Assembly: GCF_900107965.1 (NCBI RefSeq)
Contig: NZ_FNVU01000018.1
Location: forward strand, 124,001 to 188,000
Direction: 5' to 3'
Length of the DNA stretch: 64,000 bases
Source: Actinacidiphila yanglinensis
GTDB taxonomy: Bacteria; Actinomycetota; Actinomycetes; Streptomycetales; Streptomycetaceae
Shown: one piece after another, positions 8,547-18,247 of the stretch
How positions within the stretch are numbered: the first letter of the stretch is position 1
Layout: the number at the start of each line of letters is the position of its first letter
The notes under the pieces: model-generated
Database searches by the model: none
What the model was told of the DNA's origin: nothing
Seen by the model: only the letters and a program-made list of their open reading frames with translations
Position numbers and translations under genes: made by a program

Positions 8547-9224
8547 ATGGGCGAACCGAAGAACCTCGGCCTTGCTGCGGCCGTGGCCGGCGGCTATCTG
8601 CTCGGCCGCGGCAAGAAAGGGCAGATGGCGCTGACGGCCGCTGCCATGCTGGCCGGCAGAGGACTGCGGCCGGGTGGACTCGTCTCCGACGGCATCCGCA
8701 GGATCCCGGGCGTCCCGGCCCCTTCGAAGGAGCCGGATACGGAGGGCGACGAGGGCGACGAGCGCCCGAAGGGCGGGCACGGCGACGCCCACCACGGACC
8801 GCACGCCCACGGCCGCCTCAGCCGTACCGCCCGCGGCGCCGCCGCATCGGTGGCGAACCGCGGCATCACCGCGCTCACCGACGCGCTGCACGAGCACACG
8901 CTCCACCTGGCCGACGAACCCGCGGGCGACGACGCCGAGGAGCCGGACGCGGACGCGGCGAAGGAAGAGGCGAGGGACGAGCCGGAGGAGGAGGCAGCGG
9001 AGAAGGCCGAGGACGGTTCCGAGCCGCCCGGACCGAAGAAGGTCGCCAAGAAGGCCGCCCAGAAGGCCGCTCCGGGCAAGCGCCCCGCGAAGAAGGCCGC
9101 AGCAAAGAAGCCTGTCACGACCCGAGGGCCGGCCGGGAAGAAGGCCGCTCCGGCCCGCAAGACGACCGCAAGGAAGAACCAGCCCACCCAGAAAGCAGCC
9201 CCGCGCACCCGGCGGGAGAGGTGA
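8547..9224 (+). CDS. GvpY-like gas-vesicle-cluster accessory protein
   Basis: A 225-residue protein with three parts. A short hydrophobic N-terminal helix (LGLAAAVAGGYLLGRGKK) is followed by an amphipathic helix, then a middle acidic linker rich in Glu/Asp (about 125-160) and a Lys/Ala-rich tail with repeated KKAA units like histone H1. The N-terminal motif GYLLGR.KK is what I associate with the GvpY-type proteins, often labelled DNA primase, that precede an SRPBCC protein in Streptomyces gvp clusters. The next gene is exactly such an SRPBCC protein. No structural gvpA is in the window. ATG 8547 follows GAGAAGGCGAAGCG. The basic tail suggests nucleic-acid or acidic-surface binding; function is unproven. 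Confidence 0.65.
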   Translation: MGEPKNLGLAAAVAGGYLLGRGKKGQMALTAAAMLAGRGLRPGGLVSDGIRRIPGVPAPSKEPDTEGDEGDERPKGGHGDAHHGPHAHGRLSRTARGAAASVANRGITALTDALHEHTLHLADEPAGDDAEEPDADAAKEEARDEPEEEAAEKAEDGSEPPGPKKVAKKAAQKAAPGKRPAKKAAAKKPVTTRGPAGKKAAPARKTTARKNQPTQKAAPRTRRER

Positions 9225-9230
9225 TCGTCG

Positions 9231-10298
9231 ATGGCGACCGACCAGAAGACGAAGGAAACCGAGCCCAGCCCGATGGCCCTGCTCAAGCACGAGGTGGGCC
9301 AGTACCTCAGTGCTCGCGCCAAACACGCCGCCCGCAAGGCCGGGAGCCGGCTGACCGAGGCGACCGACAAGCTCGTGGACGTGGACGAGGACAGCGGCAC
9401 CGTCCCGAAGGTCGGCAAGCGCGTCCTGCACGGTGAGTCGCCGGCCAAGGCGATCGCCGCCGAGAAGGGCGAGGACATCAAGAGCGGCGTCACCGGGAAG
9501 CTCAAGGACGCGGTCTCCGGCGGGGGTTCGGATGACGGCGACGCGTCCAGCGACACCAAGGCCACGAACATCATCGAGATGATCGACGTCGGGGTGCCGC
9601 TGCGGACCGCGTACGACCACTGGACGGAGTACGAGAACTTCAGCGGGTTCACCAAGGGCGTCCAGAAGGCGGAGCGGGGCGAGGAGGCGACCAGCGAGTG
9701 GACCGTCAAGGTCGGCCCGTCAACGCGGACATGGAAGGCGACCATCCAGGAGCAGTTGCCCGACGACCGCATCGTGTGGACGTCGGAAGGCGCACAGGGC
9801 ACCACGCAGGGCGCGGTCAGCTTCCACGAGATCGCCCCGACGCTGACCCGGATCATCCTCGTGCTGGTCTACTACCCGACCGGCATCGTGGAGAAGACCG
9901 GCAACCTCTGGCGCGCCCAAGGCCGCCGTGCCCGGCTGGACTTCAAGAACTTCCAGCGCTACGTGACCTTCGCCGAGGAAGAGGCCGAGGGCTGGCGCGG
10001 CGAGATCCGCGAGGGTGAGGTCGTCCAGAGCCACGAGGAGGCCATGGAGCAGGAGCAGACCGAATCGGACGAAGCCGAAGAGGACACCGACGACGAAGCC
10101 AACGAGGACGAAGCGGACGACGAGGAAGACGACAAAGACGAAGAAGAAGACTCACAAGAAAACGAAAACCAAAACAGCGCCAACACCCGGACGGCGACGG
10201 CCGCACCCCAGCAGCAGCCCGCACCCCCAACGACCACACGCCAAACGCCGACCCGAACCCCCGCCCGGACACCCCCCACCACCACGGCGACCACATAA
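9231..10298 (+). CDS. GvpZ-like SRPBCC (START-like) protein with acidic tail
   Basis: A 355-residue protein six bases after the GvpY-like gene. Residues 1-105 form an amphipathic helical head (LLKHEVGQYLSARAKHAARK). Residues 107-245 are a SRPBCC/polyketide-cyclase-like domain, with IIEMIDVGVPLRTAYDHWTE and GNLWRAQGRRARLDFKNFQR, both conserved in the protein following GvpY in Streptomyces gas-vesicle clusters. The tail from about residue 275 is Asp/Glu-rich and then becomes Thr/Pro/Gln-rich. That switch coincides with the left edge (about 10,070) of the T-depleted block, so the last 75 residues may not be native sequence. ATG 9231 is the only reasonable start. Confidence 0.75.
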   Translation: MATDQKTKETEPSPMALLKHEVGQYLSARAKHAARKAGSRLTEATDKLVDVDEDSGTVPKVGKRVLHGESPAKAIAAEKGEDIKSGVTGKLKDAVSGGGSDDGDASSDTKATNIIEMIDVGVPLRTAYDHWTEYENFSGFTKGVQKAERGEEATSEWTVKVGPSTRTWKATIQEQLPDDRIVWTSEGAQGTTQGAVSFHEIAPTLTRIILVLVYYPTGIVEKTGNLWRAQGRRARLDFKNFQRYVTFAEEEAEGWRGEIREGEVVQSHEEAMEQEQTESDEAEEDTDDEANEDEADDEEDDKDEEEDSQENENQNSANTRTATAAPQQQPAPPTTTRQTPTRTPARTPPTTTATT

Positions 10299-13200
10299 AC
10301 CAGAAACTCAAAGAACGGCGACCCCGGGTGCCCCCCCACGAGCACGCGCCCCACCTGAAAAAAACGGACGAACGCGGAAACGGCCGGCCCGGCCACCGCG
10401 AACGCCACGGCACCCCTCGACAGGAACACGCCCGACCCAAGGCCCGACGCCACAAACGCCCGAACAGCAGCGGCAACGGGCGGCCCACCACCGACCCCAA
10501 CCCGCAGACCAAGAACCACGCCACACCACCCAAGGGCAACGCGACCACCGCGGCAACCGCCCCCCCGAGGCGCGCCAGCACCGAGCCGAGCCCCGGCACC
10601 AGCAACGACCTCCACAACGGCAACTCCGGACCAGCCAACCCCAACGACGACCGAACCTCGGCAGCAGCAAACACCCGCCAGCACGGCGGCCACGCAGCCG
10701 GCCAAGCCGGACAGCAAGCAGGCTCGCAAACCGGGAACCCCGCGAACAAGGCCCCCTCACCGCAAGGAGAAGCCAGCCACGGTGGACCCACCACCGCCGA
10801 CCACCACAACACCGGCACCCAGACCAACGCCACCCACGAAACCACAGGAAACGCCCGGAAGGCCGCGGACAGCAGAACCGAAGCCGCGGAAAAGACCACC
10901 GACCAGCCCACCGACCCCCCCAACAAGACCACACCCCACGACGGCGCCGGAACCCCACCCGAACACCACGCCACCGACCACCGCCCCGAAGAACGGCGCC
11001 ACCCGCCGCGAGACCCGCACCGCCAACCACCCCACGCCCCCGCCCACCGCACCCCCGCCCCGCGCCGCCACCAACCCCAGGCACAGCCCCCACCCACGCC
11101 GGATCACCGGAAAACCCCGCCACCGCATCCCACGACACCAAAAGACCGACAGCAGCGACCAAGCAATCCAGGACCACGTCTACAAACCCACCGGCCACGA
11201 CGAGCAGCCGGAGCACACGCCACCGACGAACAGGCAGCACGCCCGCGGCGAGGAACACAACCAAGAGAGCCGCGACAAACCCCGGGCCCAGCCGGAAAAA
11301 CAGGACGAAACCAACGGATCGGACACCAACGCCGAGGAGCAGCGCGAGCGGGAGAGCCAGCACGACCGGCGCGCCGAGCAGCGGCCCCACACCCGGGACG
11401 AGGACCACGCCGGCGACGGGCCCGGCGACACCAAGAACAGCGACCCCAACAGGAGCGACACGCAGCCCCCCAACGCCCGCACCGGCCGCCGGCGCGCTCC
11501 CAACCACAGCCCCAAAAGGCCCGACAACAACGACACCATCACCGAGCACAGCGGCGCCGACAGCCGCACGGCGGCCGCAGAGGAGACCACAAGGCACCCC
11601 AGAAAAAACCCACCCAACGACACCACCGGACGGCAGCACCACGCAACAGCACCGCCCGCGGCAAGCACCCCGAAGCCCCCGCACCCAGCCCACCCCAACC
11701 ACGAGCCCGACACACCAACCAACAGCGCAGCAACCGCAGGGGAACCGACAGCGAAGCGGGACACCCCGCACACCCCACACAACCCCGCCACGGAACGGAC
11801 CCACGACCGGCAGACCGCCAACAATCCGACCGCCAACCCCCCCCCCACGGAACCACCAACCCCCACAGGAGCAAACAAACACCCCGCCCGCCCGCAGCCG
11901 CCCCCGACCCCCCGATCCGGGCCGCCAACCGCCACGCGGCGACGTCCCCCACCGCCCTGCCCGCCCCCCCCCTGAACTCCCCCCACCCGCTCGCGAAGGC
12001 CGACGACGACGCCAACCCCAACTACAACGGAAAGCCGAAGAAGCCCCTCCACCACACCACCACCAACAACAACGGGACCACCGGCCACACCGCCGACAAC
12101 GCCCAGCCCAACAACGACCGCGCCCGCCGCGGCAACAAGAAGCGCCCCGGCAGCACCCCCGACCCCGACAACCACCACACCGCCGACCAGCACCGGATGC
12201 CCGGCGGGAACGACACCAAGGAGGACAGCAACCTCCGGCACCACCACCCCTACACCCAACACAAGACCGACCAAGACACCAGCCACGCCGACACCCACAA
12301 CACCCCCCGCGACGACACCGCCCCCACCGGCAAGGACAACCCGAACAGCCGGCCCACCCCGACCGCAACACGCGACCCCAACCCACCCGACGCGCCGACC
12401 ACCCCCAAGGCCACCCACGCGGACAGCAACCCCACCCTCAACCCGCCCCGCAACGGCGACGCCCACCGCCCCGACGACCGCCTCGACCCCAACACCGCCC
12501 GCCCGCTCCCGCCGGACACCCCCCAACCGATCAGCCGCACCAACCTGCCCACCACCAACAACAACACGGCCCGCCGCCCCCAAAACGGCACCAACCACGA
12601 CATCCACGGCACCAGCACCCACCCAACCAGCAACCACGCCCAACCCGCACCCCCGGCCAGAACCCCCCCACCCCACACCACAAACCCACGGCAAAAGAAC
12701 GACCCGGAAGCGCACGCCAACGCGAACGAGAACGCCACCATCACACCGCCCAACCAGGACGAACCCAGCAACGACGTAGCCAGATACCACCTCCACCGGG
12801 CCACGGCCACCGCCGGCCCACCGACCCAGCTCACGCCCGCACCCCCGACAAACAAAGGCAACCACGACACGAAAACACCCAACGCAATCCCGGCAGACCA
12901 CCGCCGAATCGCCCTCGAACAGCACCGCAACCAGGCAACGCACCCCCCACCCAGCCCCCGCCGCCCCCACGACGCCAGCCGCACACCCCCACCGCCCACC
13001 CCGCGGAACGACACCCCAAGCACCCACCGCACAAAACAAGAACCCGCCGACAAACCGCACGGCACCCCCACCCACGCCCAAAAACGCCACCCAGCCCACC
13101 CGCACCGAACCGACACCAAACGCACAACGGCCCCGAACACCGCAGCACAAGAACAACACAGCCACGCGCCCCGCGGCACAGGCGCCCCCCAACCCGGAAC

Positions 13201-16200
13201 CCCCGAGAGCAAGCCCCAAAAACACCCCCACCGCCACGAGCCCCCGCCCCCAAAAACAGCCGCCACCCGACCCCCCCCACCAGACACCACACAGCCGCCC
13301 CCGCCCACCGGCGCCAAACCCACCAACAACCACCCCAACACCCAGAGCCCGACCCACGGGAACGGGCCAACCCACAAGCACACCCCCCGGCTCCAGCAGC
13401 CACGCGACCGACACCACGACACGTCCCACCAAACACAGCACCACCCCCCGCGAGACCCCCACGAACTGGAAAAAACAACGCAGCCCGCCCCAGGCGACCC
13501 CGACGCGATCAGACCCCTCCACCCCGCAGGAAAACACACTGAAACCAAAGGCCGCCACGCATGGCAACACGACGCCCCGCCAGCCCCACACCCCGGACCG
13601 ACCCCGACACCCACACCCCCGCCCGGCGCCCCCACCGGCGCCCACAACACCAACGCCAACCGCAACCACCACCACCGCCGGCCCCCCAACGCCCCGGACA
13701 ACCGAGGAGCCCAGAGCGCCACGCCCCCGCCAGGCACCACCCCAGGACCCCACCCGCCACCCCCACCCCAAGGAGAGAGCCGCCACGAGCACCAAGCCAA
13801 CAACGAAGCCCCGCACCGCAGCACACCCGCCGCGCCACGAACCACCACCCCCCTGCACACCACCCACCCGACAGGCACCACAGCCCCCCGACCCACAGGC
13901 CAAGGAAAAGACACCTCCCGCACCCCGAACCCCACGCCAACACGCGAAGGCCCCGCCTACCGGGGCTACCCGGCCCGCCACAGCACAGAAGGATACACGC
14001 GGGGGCCAGAGGAACGAAACAACCAGCAGACCCGAACACAAGACGCCCCCACACCACCCCGGACCACAAGGCACGTGAGCACCCCACGCGACGAACCGGG
14101 AAAAAAAGCCGCGCCACCAACCCCCCCCGAGGCGACCCAACCCTACCCGGACCGAGGGACCGCGCCCGCCCCCGCAACCGCGGGCACCCCCCCCCCCGCC
14201 CACGCCGACGTCCGGCTACACCCGACCACAACCAAAGCCACCGACGTCCCCCCAGACCGGCCCGACCACGCCCGCGGCCCCACCCCGGCCGCAGACGCCG
14301 ACGACCAGCACACCCAGCACCCCGCGACCGCCACCACCGACACCCACCCGACCGACCACAACGCCCCCAAACCGGACCACGCCGACGGGGCAGTGCACGC
14401 ACACGGCACCCGCCAGACCCCGCACACCCGCCGCCAGAGCCTCGACGAGCAGCCCCAGCAGCCCCCCGCCCAACAGCACGAGGGCACCGACCCGCCAGCA
14501 GGCGACCGACACCTCACGACGCACAACCCCATCCCACCCGACACCCACACCCGCGGCGACAGCATCACCCAGCCCACGAACCGGACCGGCCCCGACGCAC
14601 AGCACACCACGCCCACGCCCGGCCCCACCGGAACCGACCGCCCCGCCCCCAGCGACAACCACCCCACCGGCGCCGCCCACGACCACCGCGACCCCGAAGA
14701 CGCGGGCGGAAACCAGGACCACGTCCAGCCCCCCCACGCCTACAAGAAACCCCAGCACCAACCCCGACACCCCACGGCGGAGCACGACCAGAACGAACCC
14801 GCCCGCGATCCCGGCCACCAAGACCTCAAAGACCGCCACCCAGAAGACAGCCTCGAACAGGCCAACCACGGCCAACCAATCACCGCAGACCTTCACACAC
14901 CGAACAGCAGCCATGGACCGAAGCGCGACCGCACCAGCCCCCACCAGCAAGAGCAAGAGCAACAGCGCCAGCACCAAGACGACAGCCAGACGGCGCCACC
15001 AGTCCTGGGCCGCGCCCAGGGCCGCGGAGAACAGCGGGAGCGCCTGGGCGCGCGCCGACAGCGCCACCGCCATCCCACCAAGCTCCGACCCCACCGCCTC
15101 GAGCAGGGGCAGGTCGGGAAGGCCCACCACAAAAACCATCAGGCCACCGACCCGGGGGAACAGCCACAGCACCACGTCCCCGGGCCCAACGACGGCCGGG
15201 TCGACCGGGGACAACCACGGCGCCGCAAACACGACCACACCCCCCCGCACCGGGACCCCGTAGCCCGCAACAACCACCGGCACCGCGCCCAACAAGCCCA
15301 GCACGCCACCCACCAAGGACCGCAGCACCCGCACGCCCGCGGCCGCCGGCACCCAGGGGAGGTCCGCAACGACCTCCAAGAAGACGTCGCCGAGCACCTC
15401 CGTCCGCACAACGCCGGGCACACCAACGAACACACCAGCGACGTCAACAACCAAACAACCGCCCCCCAGCACCAGCGACAGGACGCCCGAAACGCCGAAC
15501 ACACCCAGAAAGGCCAGATCCGAGGCAGCCACGACCACGCCACCAGCCCCCGACACACCCGGGGCGACCCGAACCCCGACCAGCCCAGGGCCCGAACCCA
15601 CCACCCGGAACGCTCCCCCGAGAACAAACCCCCGGACCACCCACGACGCACCACCAACCGTCAGCCCGCAAGCGCCAGGATCCCACGCCCACAGCCCGCC
15701 CAGCCTCCGACGGGCGGCGGCAACGCAGACGCCGCCGACCAGCACGAGACCCACCCACGCCGCGGCCGCCAAGACCACGACCTTGACCACGGCGAGGCCC
15801 CACCCAAGCCCCAGCAGGGCCACGGCCCCCACATCCACCAACGAAACCGCCAGGCCCACCCCGAAGCCGGGCAGCGCCCGGACCCAGGAAGCGGCGACAA
15901 CGGCCAGCGCGTAGACGACCCGCCCGAGGCACACCTACACACCGTCACCCAAGGCGACCGCGACGAACCCGGCCGGCAGCCCGGCAGGATGCCCCGCCGC
16001 AACAACGACAGCCACGACGAGAGCGAACACCACCACCCCATCCACCCCGCCGACCCCACCCACCCCAACCACCAACGCAACCCCGCCCGACCCGGGAAAC
16101 ACCACGACGCACGCCAGACCCAGAACAACCAACACGGCGTGCACCAGGACGACGGCCGCCCGCACGGGGGCGAAGACCGCAACAGCACCCTCGACATCCA

Positions 16201-16535
16201 AGACCAGCCCGTCCGCGCCGTCAGGCCCGGCCAGCAACGACAAACACCGGTACAGCGCGAGACACACCCGACCGCCGGCAAAGAACACCGGCCCAGAGTC
16301 GACGCCGACCACCAACGGGACCCCGCCAGCCTCCTCCGGAAAGCGACCACGCGAGAACCACGCCGCAAAGGAGAACCCGCCACCAAGCACAAGCAAGCCC
16401 CCGCCACCAAAAAAGACGCGGTAACACCCCAGCGGCACCGCCCACACAAGAACGCCCCACAACAACCCCAAACCGACAAACCCCCAAAACCAAGCCAGGG
16501 ACCACCACGGAAGCACAACGCCGGCGAAAAGGACC
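10070..16535. other. T-depleted (plus strand) anomalous block, 6.5 kb
   Basis: Across this block the plus strand nearly lacks T. For example 12061-12120 has A20 C29 G11 T0 and 13021-13080 has A20 C32 G8 T0, whereas flanking genes have T about as often as A. GC stays near 67 percent. Stops need T or, on the other strand, A, so several frames stay open for thousands of bases; these frames are compositional, not genes. On the minus strand 14,915-16,603 still aligns with Ku and LigD polymerase. Left of about 14,900 I recognise no protein on either strand. Short islands with more T occur at 15,000-15,130 and 16,140-16,270, matching the better preserved homology. Both edges fall inside coding regions. 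Confidence 0.8.
14915..15634 (-). pseudogene. Ku-like NHEJ protein, hypermutated relic
   Basis: In the same minus-strand frame as the LigD-like relic, a stretch of about 240 codons follows the bacterial Ku layout. TEVLGDVFLEVVAD (15,406-15,365) lines up with the family's VVLTDEELEAVAP segment. FPRVGGLMVFVVGLPD (15,160-15,113) lines up with the .P.DGALMLSTLLYPDE strand-turn at the expected distance, and LSARAQALPLFSAAL matches the helix after it. The proposed N-terminus RGFVLGG replaces RAIWSG. Nearly all Lys, Glu, Asp, Thr, Tyr and His expected from the family have become Val, Gly, Leu, Trp or Phe, i.e. adenine-containing codons are lost. Location just behind a LigD polymerase domain is the usual NHEJ neighbourhood. 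It cannot encode a working Ku. Confidence 0.5.
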
Positions 16536-16603
16536 TTGTCCGGACGGTTGACGCGTACGGTGTGCCGCCCGGCCCGCACCGTCATTGCGTCGTTCGCGCT
16601 CAT
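15700..16603 (-). pseudogene. ligD: LigD polymerase/primase-domain gene, hypermutated relic
   Basis: The gene opens normally at ATG 16603 (or 16585) with VRAGRHTVRVNRPDKVLF, the diagnostic N-terminus of the LigD polymerase (AEP primase) domain. From about 16,535 onward the sequence becomes adenine-free but remains colinear with the family: VCLALYRCLS for the C(L/I)xLHxW helix, PDGADGLVLDVEG for PDxLVFDLDP with the metal-binding acidic pair kept as D and E, FAPVRAA, then GDGV-stop-VCLGRVVYALA for GDRLYLDVQRNAYAQ, and WVRALPG for AVRARPG. The only break is an in-frame TAG at 15,935-15,937 where the family has Tyr. AARRRL near 15,705 matches the domain end. Length is preserved without evident indels. 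Upstream, 170 bases away, is a DUF6328 gene. Confidence 0.7.
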
Positions 16604-16775
16604 GGGCCCTCCCGGGTGATGGCACATGCGGTGATCCCCCGTGCGGTGATCGCCCGCACGGTGACGGCTGCGGCGCCGCCGTCCGCCGCCGTTCCCGGTT
16701 CTCTCCGGAACGGCACCCCTCGGGTGCCCGGTCGGGCCCGGACGACACACGCGCCGGCCCGCGGGCGCCGCGCCG

Positions 16776-17288
16776 TCAGGACGTGCTGCGGTGCCGGGCC
16801 CACAGCGGCAGCACGAACCAGCACAGGACGAACCACGCCGCCATCGCCCCCACCAGCCAGGCCGCGACCGGGTCCCGCACCACCACCCGCAGCACCAGCA
16901 GCAGCGACGACGCCATGGTGCACAGCAGCAGCACCAGGCCCAGCACGGTCAGGCGGGACGCCCACGCCACCGTCTCCGGCTTGAGCCGGCGCCCGGTGAG
17001 CAGCCGGTGTATCGAGACGGGCCCGACGAGGGCACCGGTGGTGGCGGCGCCGAGGACGATCGTCACGACGTAGATGTCCCGGTCCGTGGCGGTCAGTTGG
17101 GTGAAGCGCTGCTGGAACGCGACCGTCAGCAGGAAGCCGAAGAGGATCTGCACGCCGGTCTGCGCGACCCGCAACTCCTGGAGCAGGTCCGTCCAGCGCC
17201 GGTCCGCGCGCTCCTCGGGCGTCTCGTCCCGGCCGGCATCGGCGCCCGCGCCGCGCTGGTCGCCGTCCCGGGGTTCACGTGCGGTCAT
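16776..17288 (-). CDS. DUF6328 family membrane protein
   Basis: A 170-residue integral membrane protein. An acidic N-terminal segment of about 30 residues (ETPEERADRRW) precedes four predicted transmembrane helices (near residues 45-62, 74-95, 108-128 and 140-160). LLQELRVAQTGVQILFGFLL is the signature opening of the DUF6328 family, whose function is unknown. Composition and codon use are normal, in contrast with the block that begins 240 bases downstream. ATG 17288 is the start. It lies ahead of the LigD-like gene in the same direction and may have been cotranscribed with it. Confidence 0.82.
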   Translation of the reverse strand: MTAREPRDGDQRGAGADAGRDETPEERADRRWTDLLQELRVAQTGVQILFGFLLTVAFQQRFTQLTATDRDIYVVTIVLGAATTGALVGPVSIHRLLTGRRLKPETVAWASRLTVLGLVLLLCTMASSLLLVLRVVVRDPVAAWLVGAMAAWFVLCWFVLPLWARHRSTS

Positions 17289-17447
17289 CGCGGCCCACTC
17301 CGTTCACTGGTCCCCTTGCTGTCGCTGCCTCCACCGCCGGCCGCCCCGGCCCGACGGCGCCCCCATCGTCCGCCTCCACCCCTGGCAGGCGGCGCCGACG
17401 CACGGGGGCCGGTGGTACGGGAGCCCGGGACGGGCCAGGCTCCTTCC

Positions 17448-18247
17448 TCAGTACGGGCGCAGCCGGCGCCACGCCGGCGCAAGGCCGTCGAGCGCATCGG
17501 CGGCACGGCGTTCCTGCTCGGCATGGAGGCGGCCGTAACCGTAGGTGTCCGCTCCCCGCCGGGCGGGCGCGCGCGGCGAGGTCGGGAAGTTCGGCCCGGG
17601 CCACGACGGCGTCCTGGTGCGCGCCGAGCACCTCCTGCACCGCCTTGGCGCGCTTGCGGTACTTGTTCGCCCTCTTGCCGGCACAGGGCAGTGCGGCCTC
17701 CGCGGAGTGCCGCGCCCTGCGGACGGCTTTGCGGGCCTGATGCAGCGCCCTGTCCCGCCGCGGGCCCGCGGGGGCGCCGGCCGCGGTCCTCATCCAGCGC
17801 GAGAGGCGGCGGTGGTTCCGCGCGGCGACCTTGCGCAGGTGCGTCCCCGCCGGCCGGCGGCTCCTGCCCGGACGCAGCGGGGGCCGGGCGCGCAGCCCGT
17901 CGAGGGCGTCGAGCAGCGCGAAGTAGGAGGACCGGTCCAGCCACGCGACCGCCGAGCGGTGCGCCTCGGCGTAGCGCGCGGCCTCCTGGCCGGCGATCCG
18001 GCCGGCGAGCGCGCGCTCCTGAGGTTCCGTCAGTTCCGTCGCGTGCCGGGGCAGATCGGCGGCCGGCACCTCGTGGTCGCGGGCGGGACAGCAGCCGCAG
18101 GTCGGCGGTGTCGTCGTACACGGCGTCGAGTTCCTCGCGCGGCGCCTCCGCCACCTGCGACACCTCCGGCAGCGCGTCGAGACGGCCGGCGTCGAGCGGG
18201 CCCGCTCCTTCGAATGTCACTTCCTGTTCGAGAGGGGTTGCCGTCAT
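17448..18247 (-). pseudogene. CYTH-CHAD protein, internally deleted and frameshifted
   Basis: ATG 18247 opens a CYTH (triphosphate tunnel) domain, with LEQEVTFEG and EELDAVYDDTADLRLLSR. About 60 codons in, near 18,075, the frame and homology break. The next piece, in another frame, is the second half of a CHAD domain (SSYFALLDALDGL, HLRKVAARNHRRLSRWMR, HQARKAVRRARHSAEA, VLGAHQDAVVAR). A second frameshift near 17,565 puts the last CHAD helix (ADTYGYGRLHAEQERRA, APAWRRLRPY) in a third frame, ending at 17,448. The rest of the CYTH domain and the first CHAD helical bundle are missing. CYTH-CHAD proteins bind inorganic polyphosphate, so this relic marks loss of such a gene. Confidence 0.82.

Noticed and set aside
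8297..9436. A plus-strand frame of 379 codons overlapping the GvpY-like gene
   Set aside because: Arg/Gly-rich frame-shadow; the GvpY-like frame has the right codon bias and family motifs.
11180..14203. A minus-strand open frame of about 1,000 Gly/Val-rich codons, looking like a giant membrane protein
   Set aside because: The lack of A on this strand removes stops; Val, Gly, Cys and Trp richness follows from G/T-only codons. No coherent membrane topology or homologue.
10070..16535. A diversity-generating retroelement as the source of adenine loss
   Set aside because: No reverse transcriptase, template repeat or variable target is present, and such elements alter about 100 bases, not 6.5 kb.
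10328..16984. A plus-strand open frame of over 2,200 codons rich in Pro, Thr, His, Asn
   Set aside because: It is open only because the strand lacks T, so stops cannot occur. It runs antisense across the LigD start and into normal DNA, has no domain and no ribosome site.
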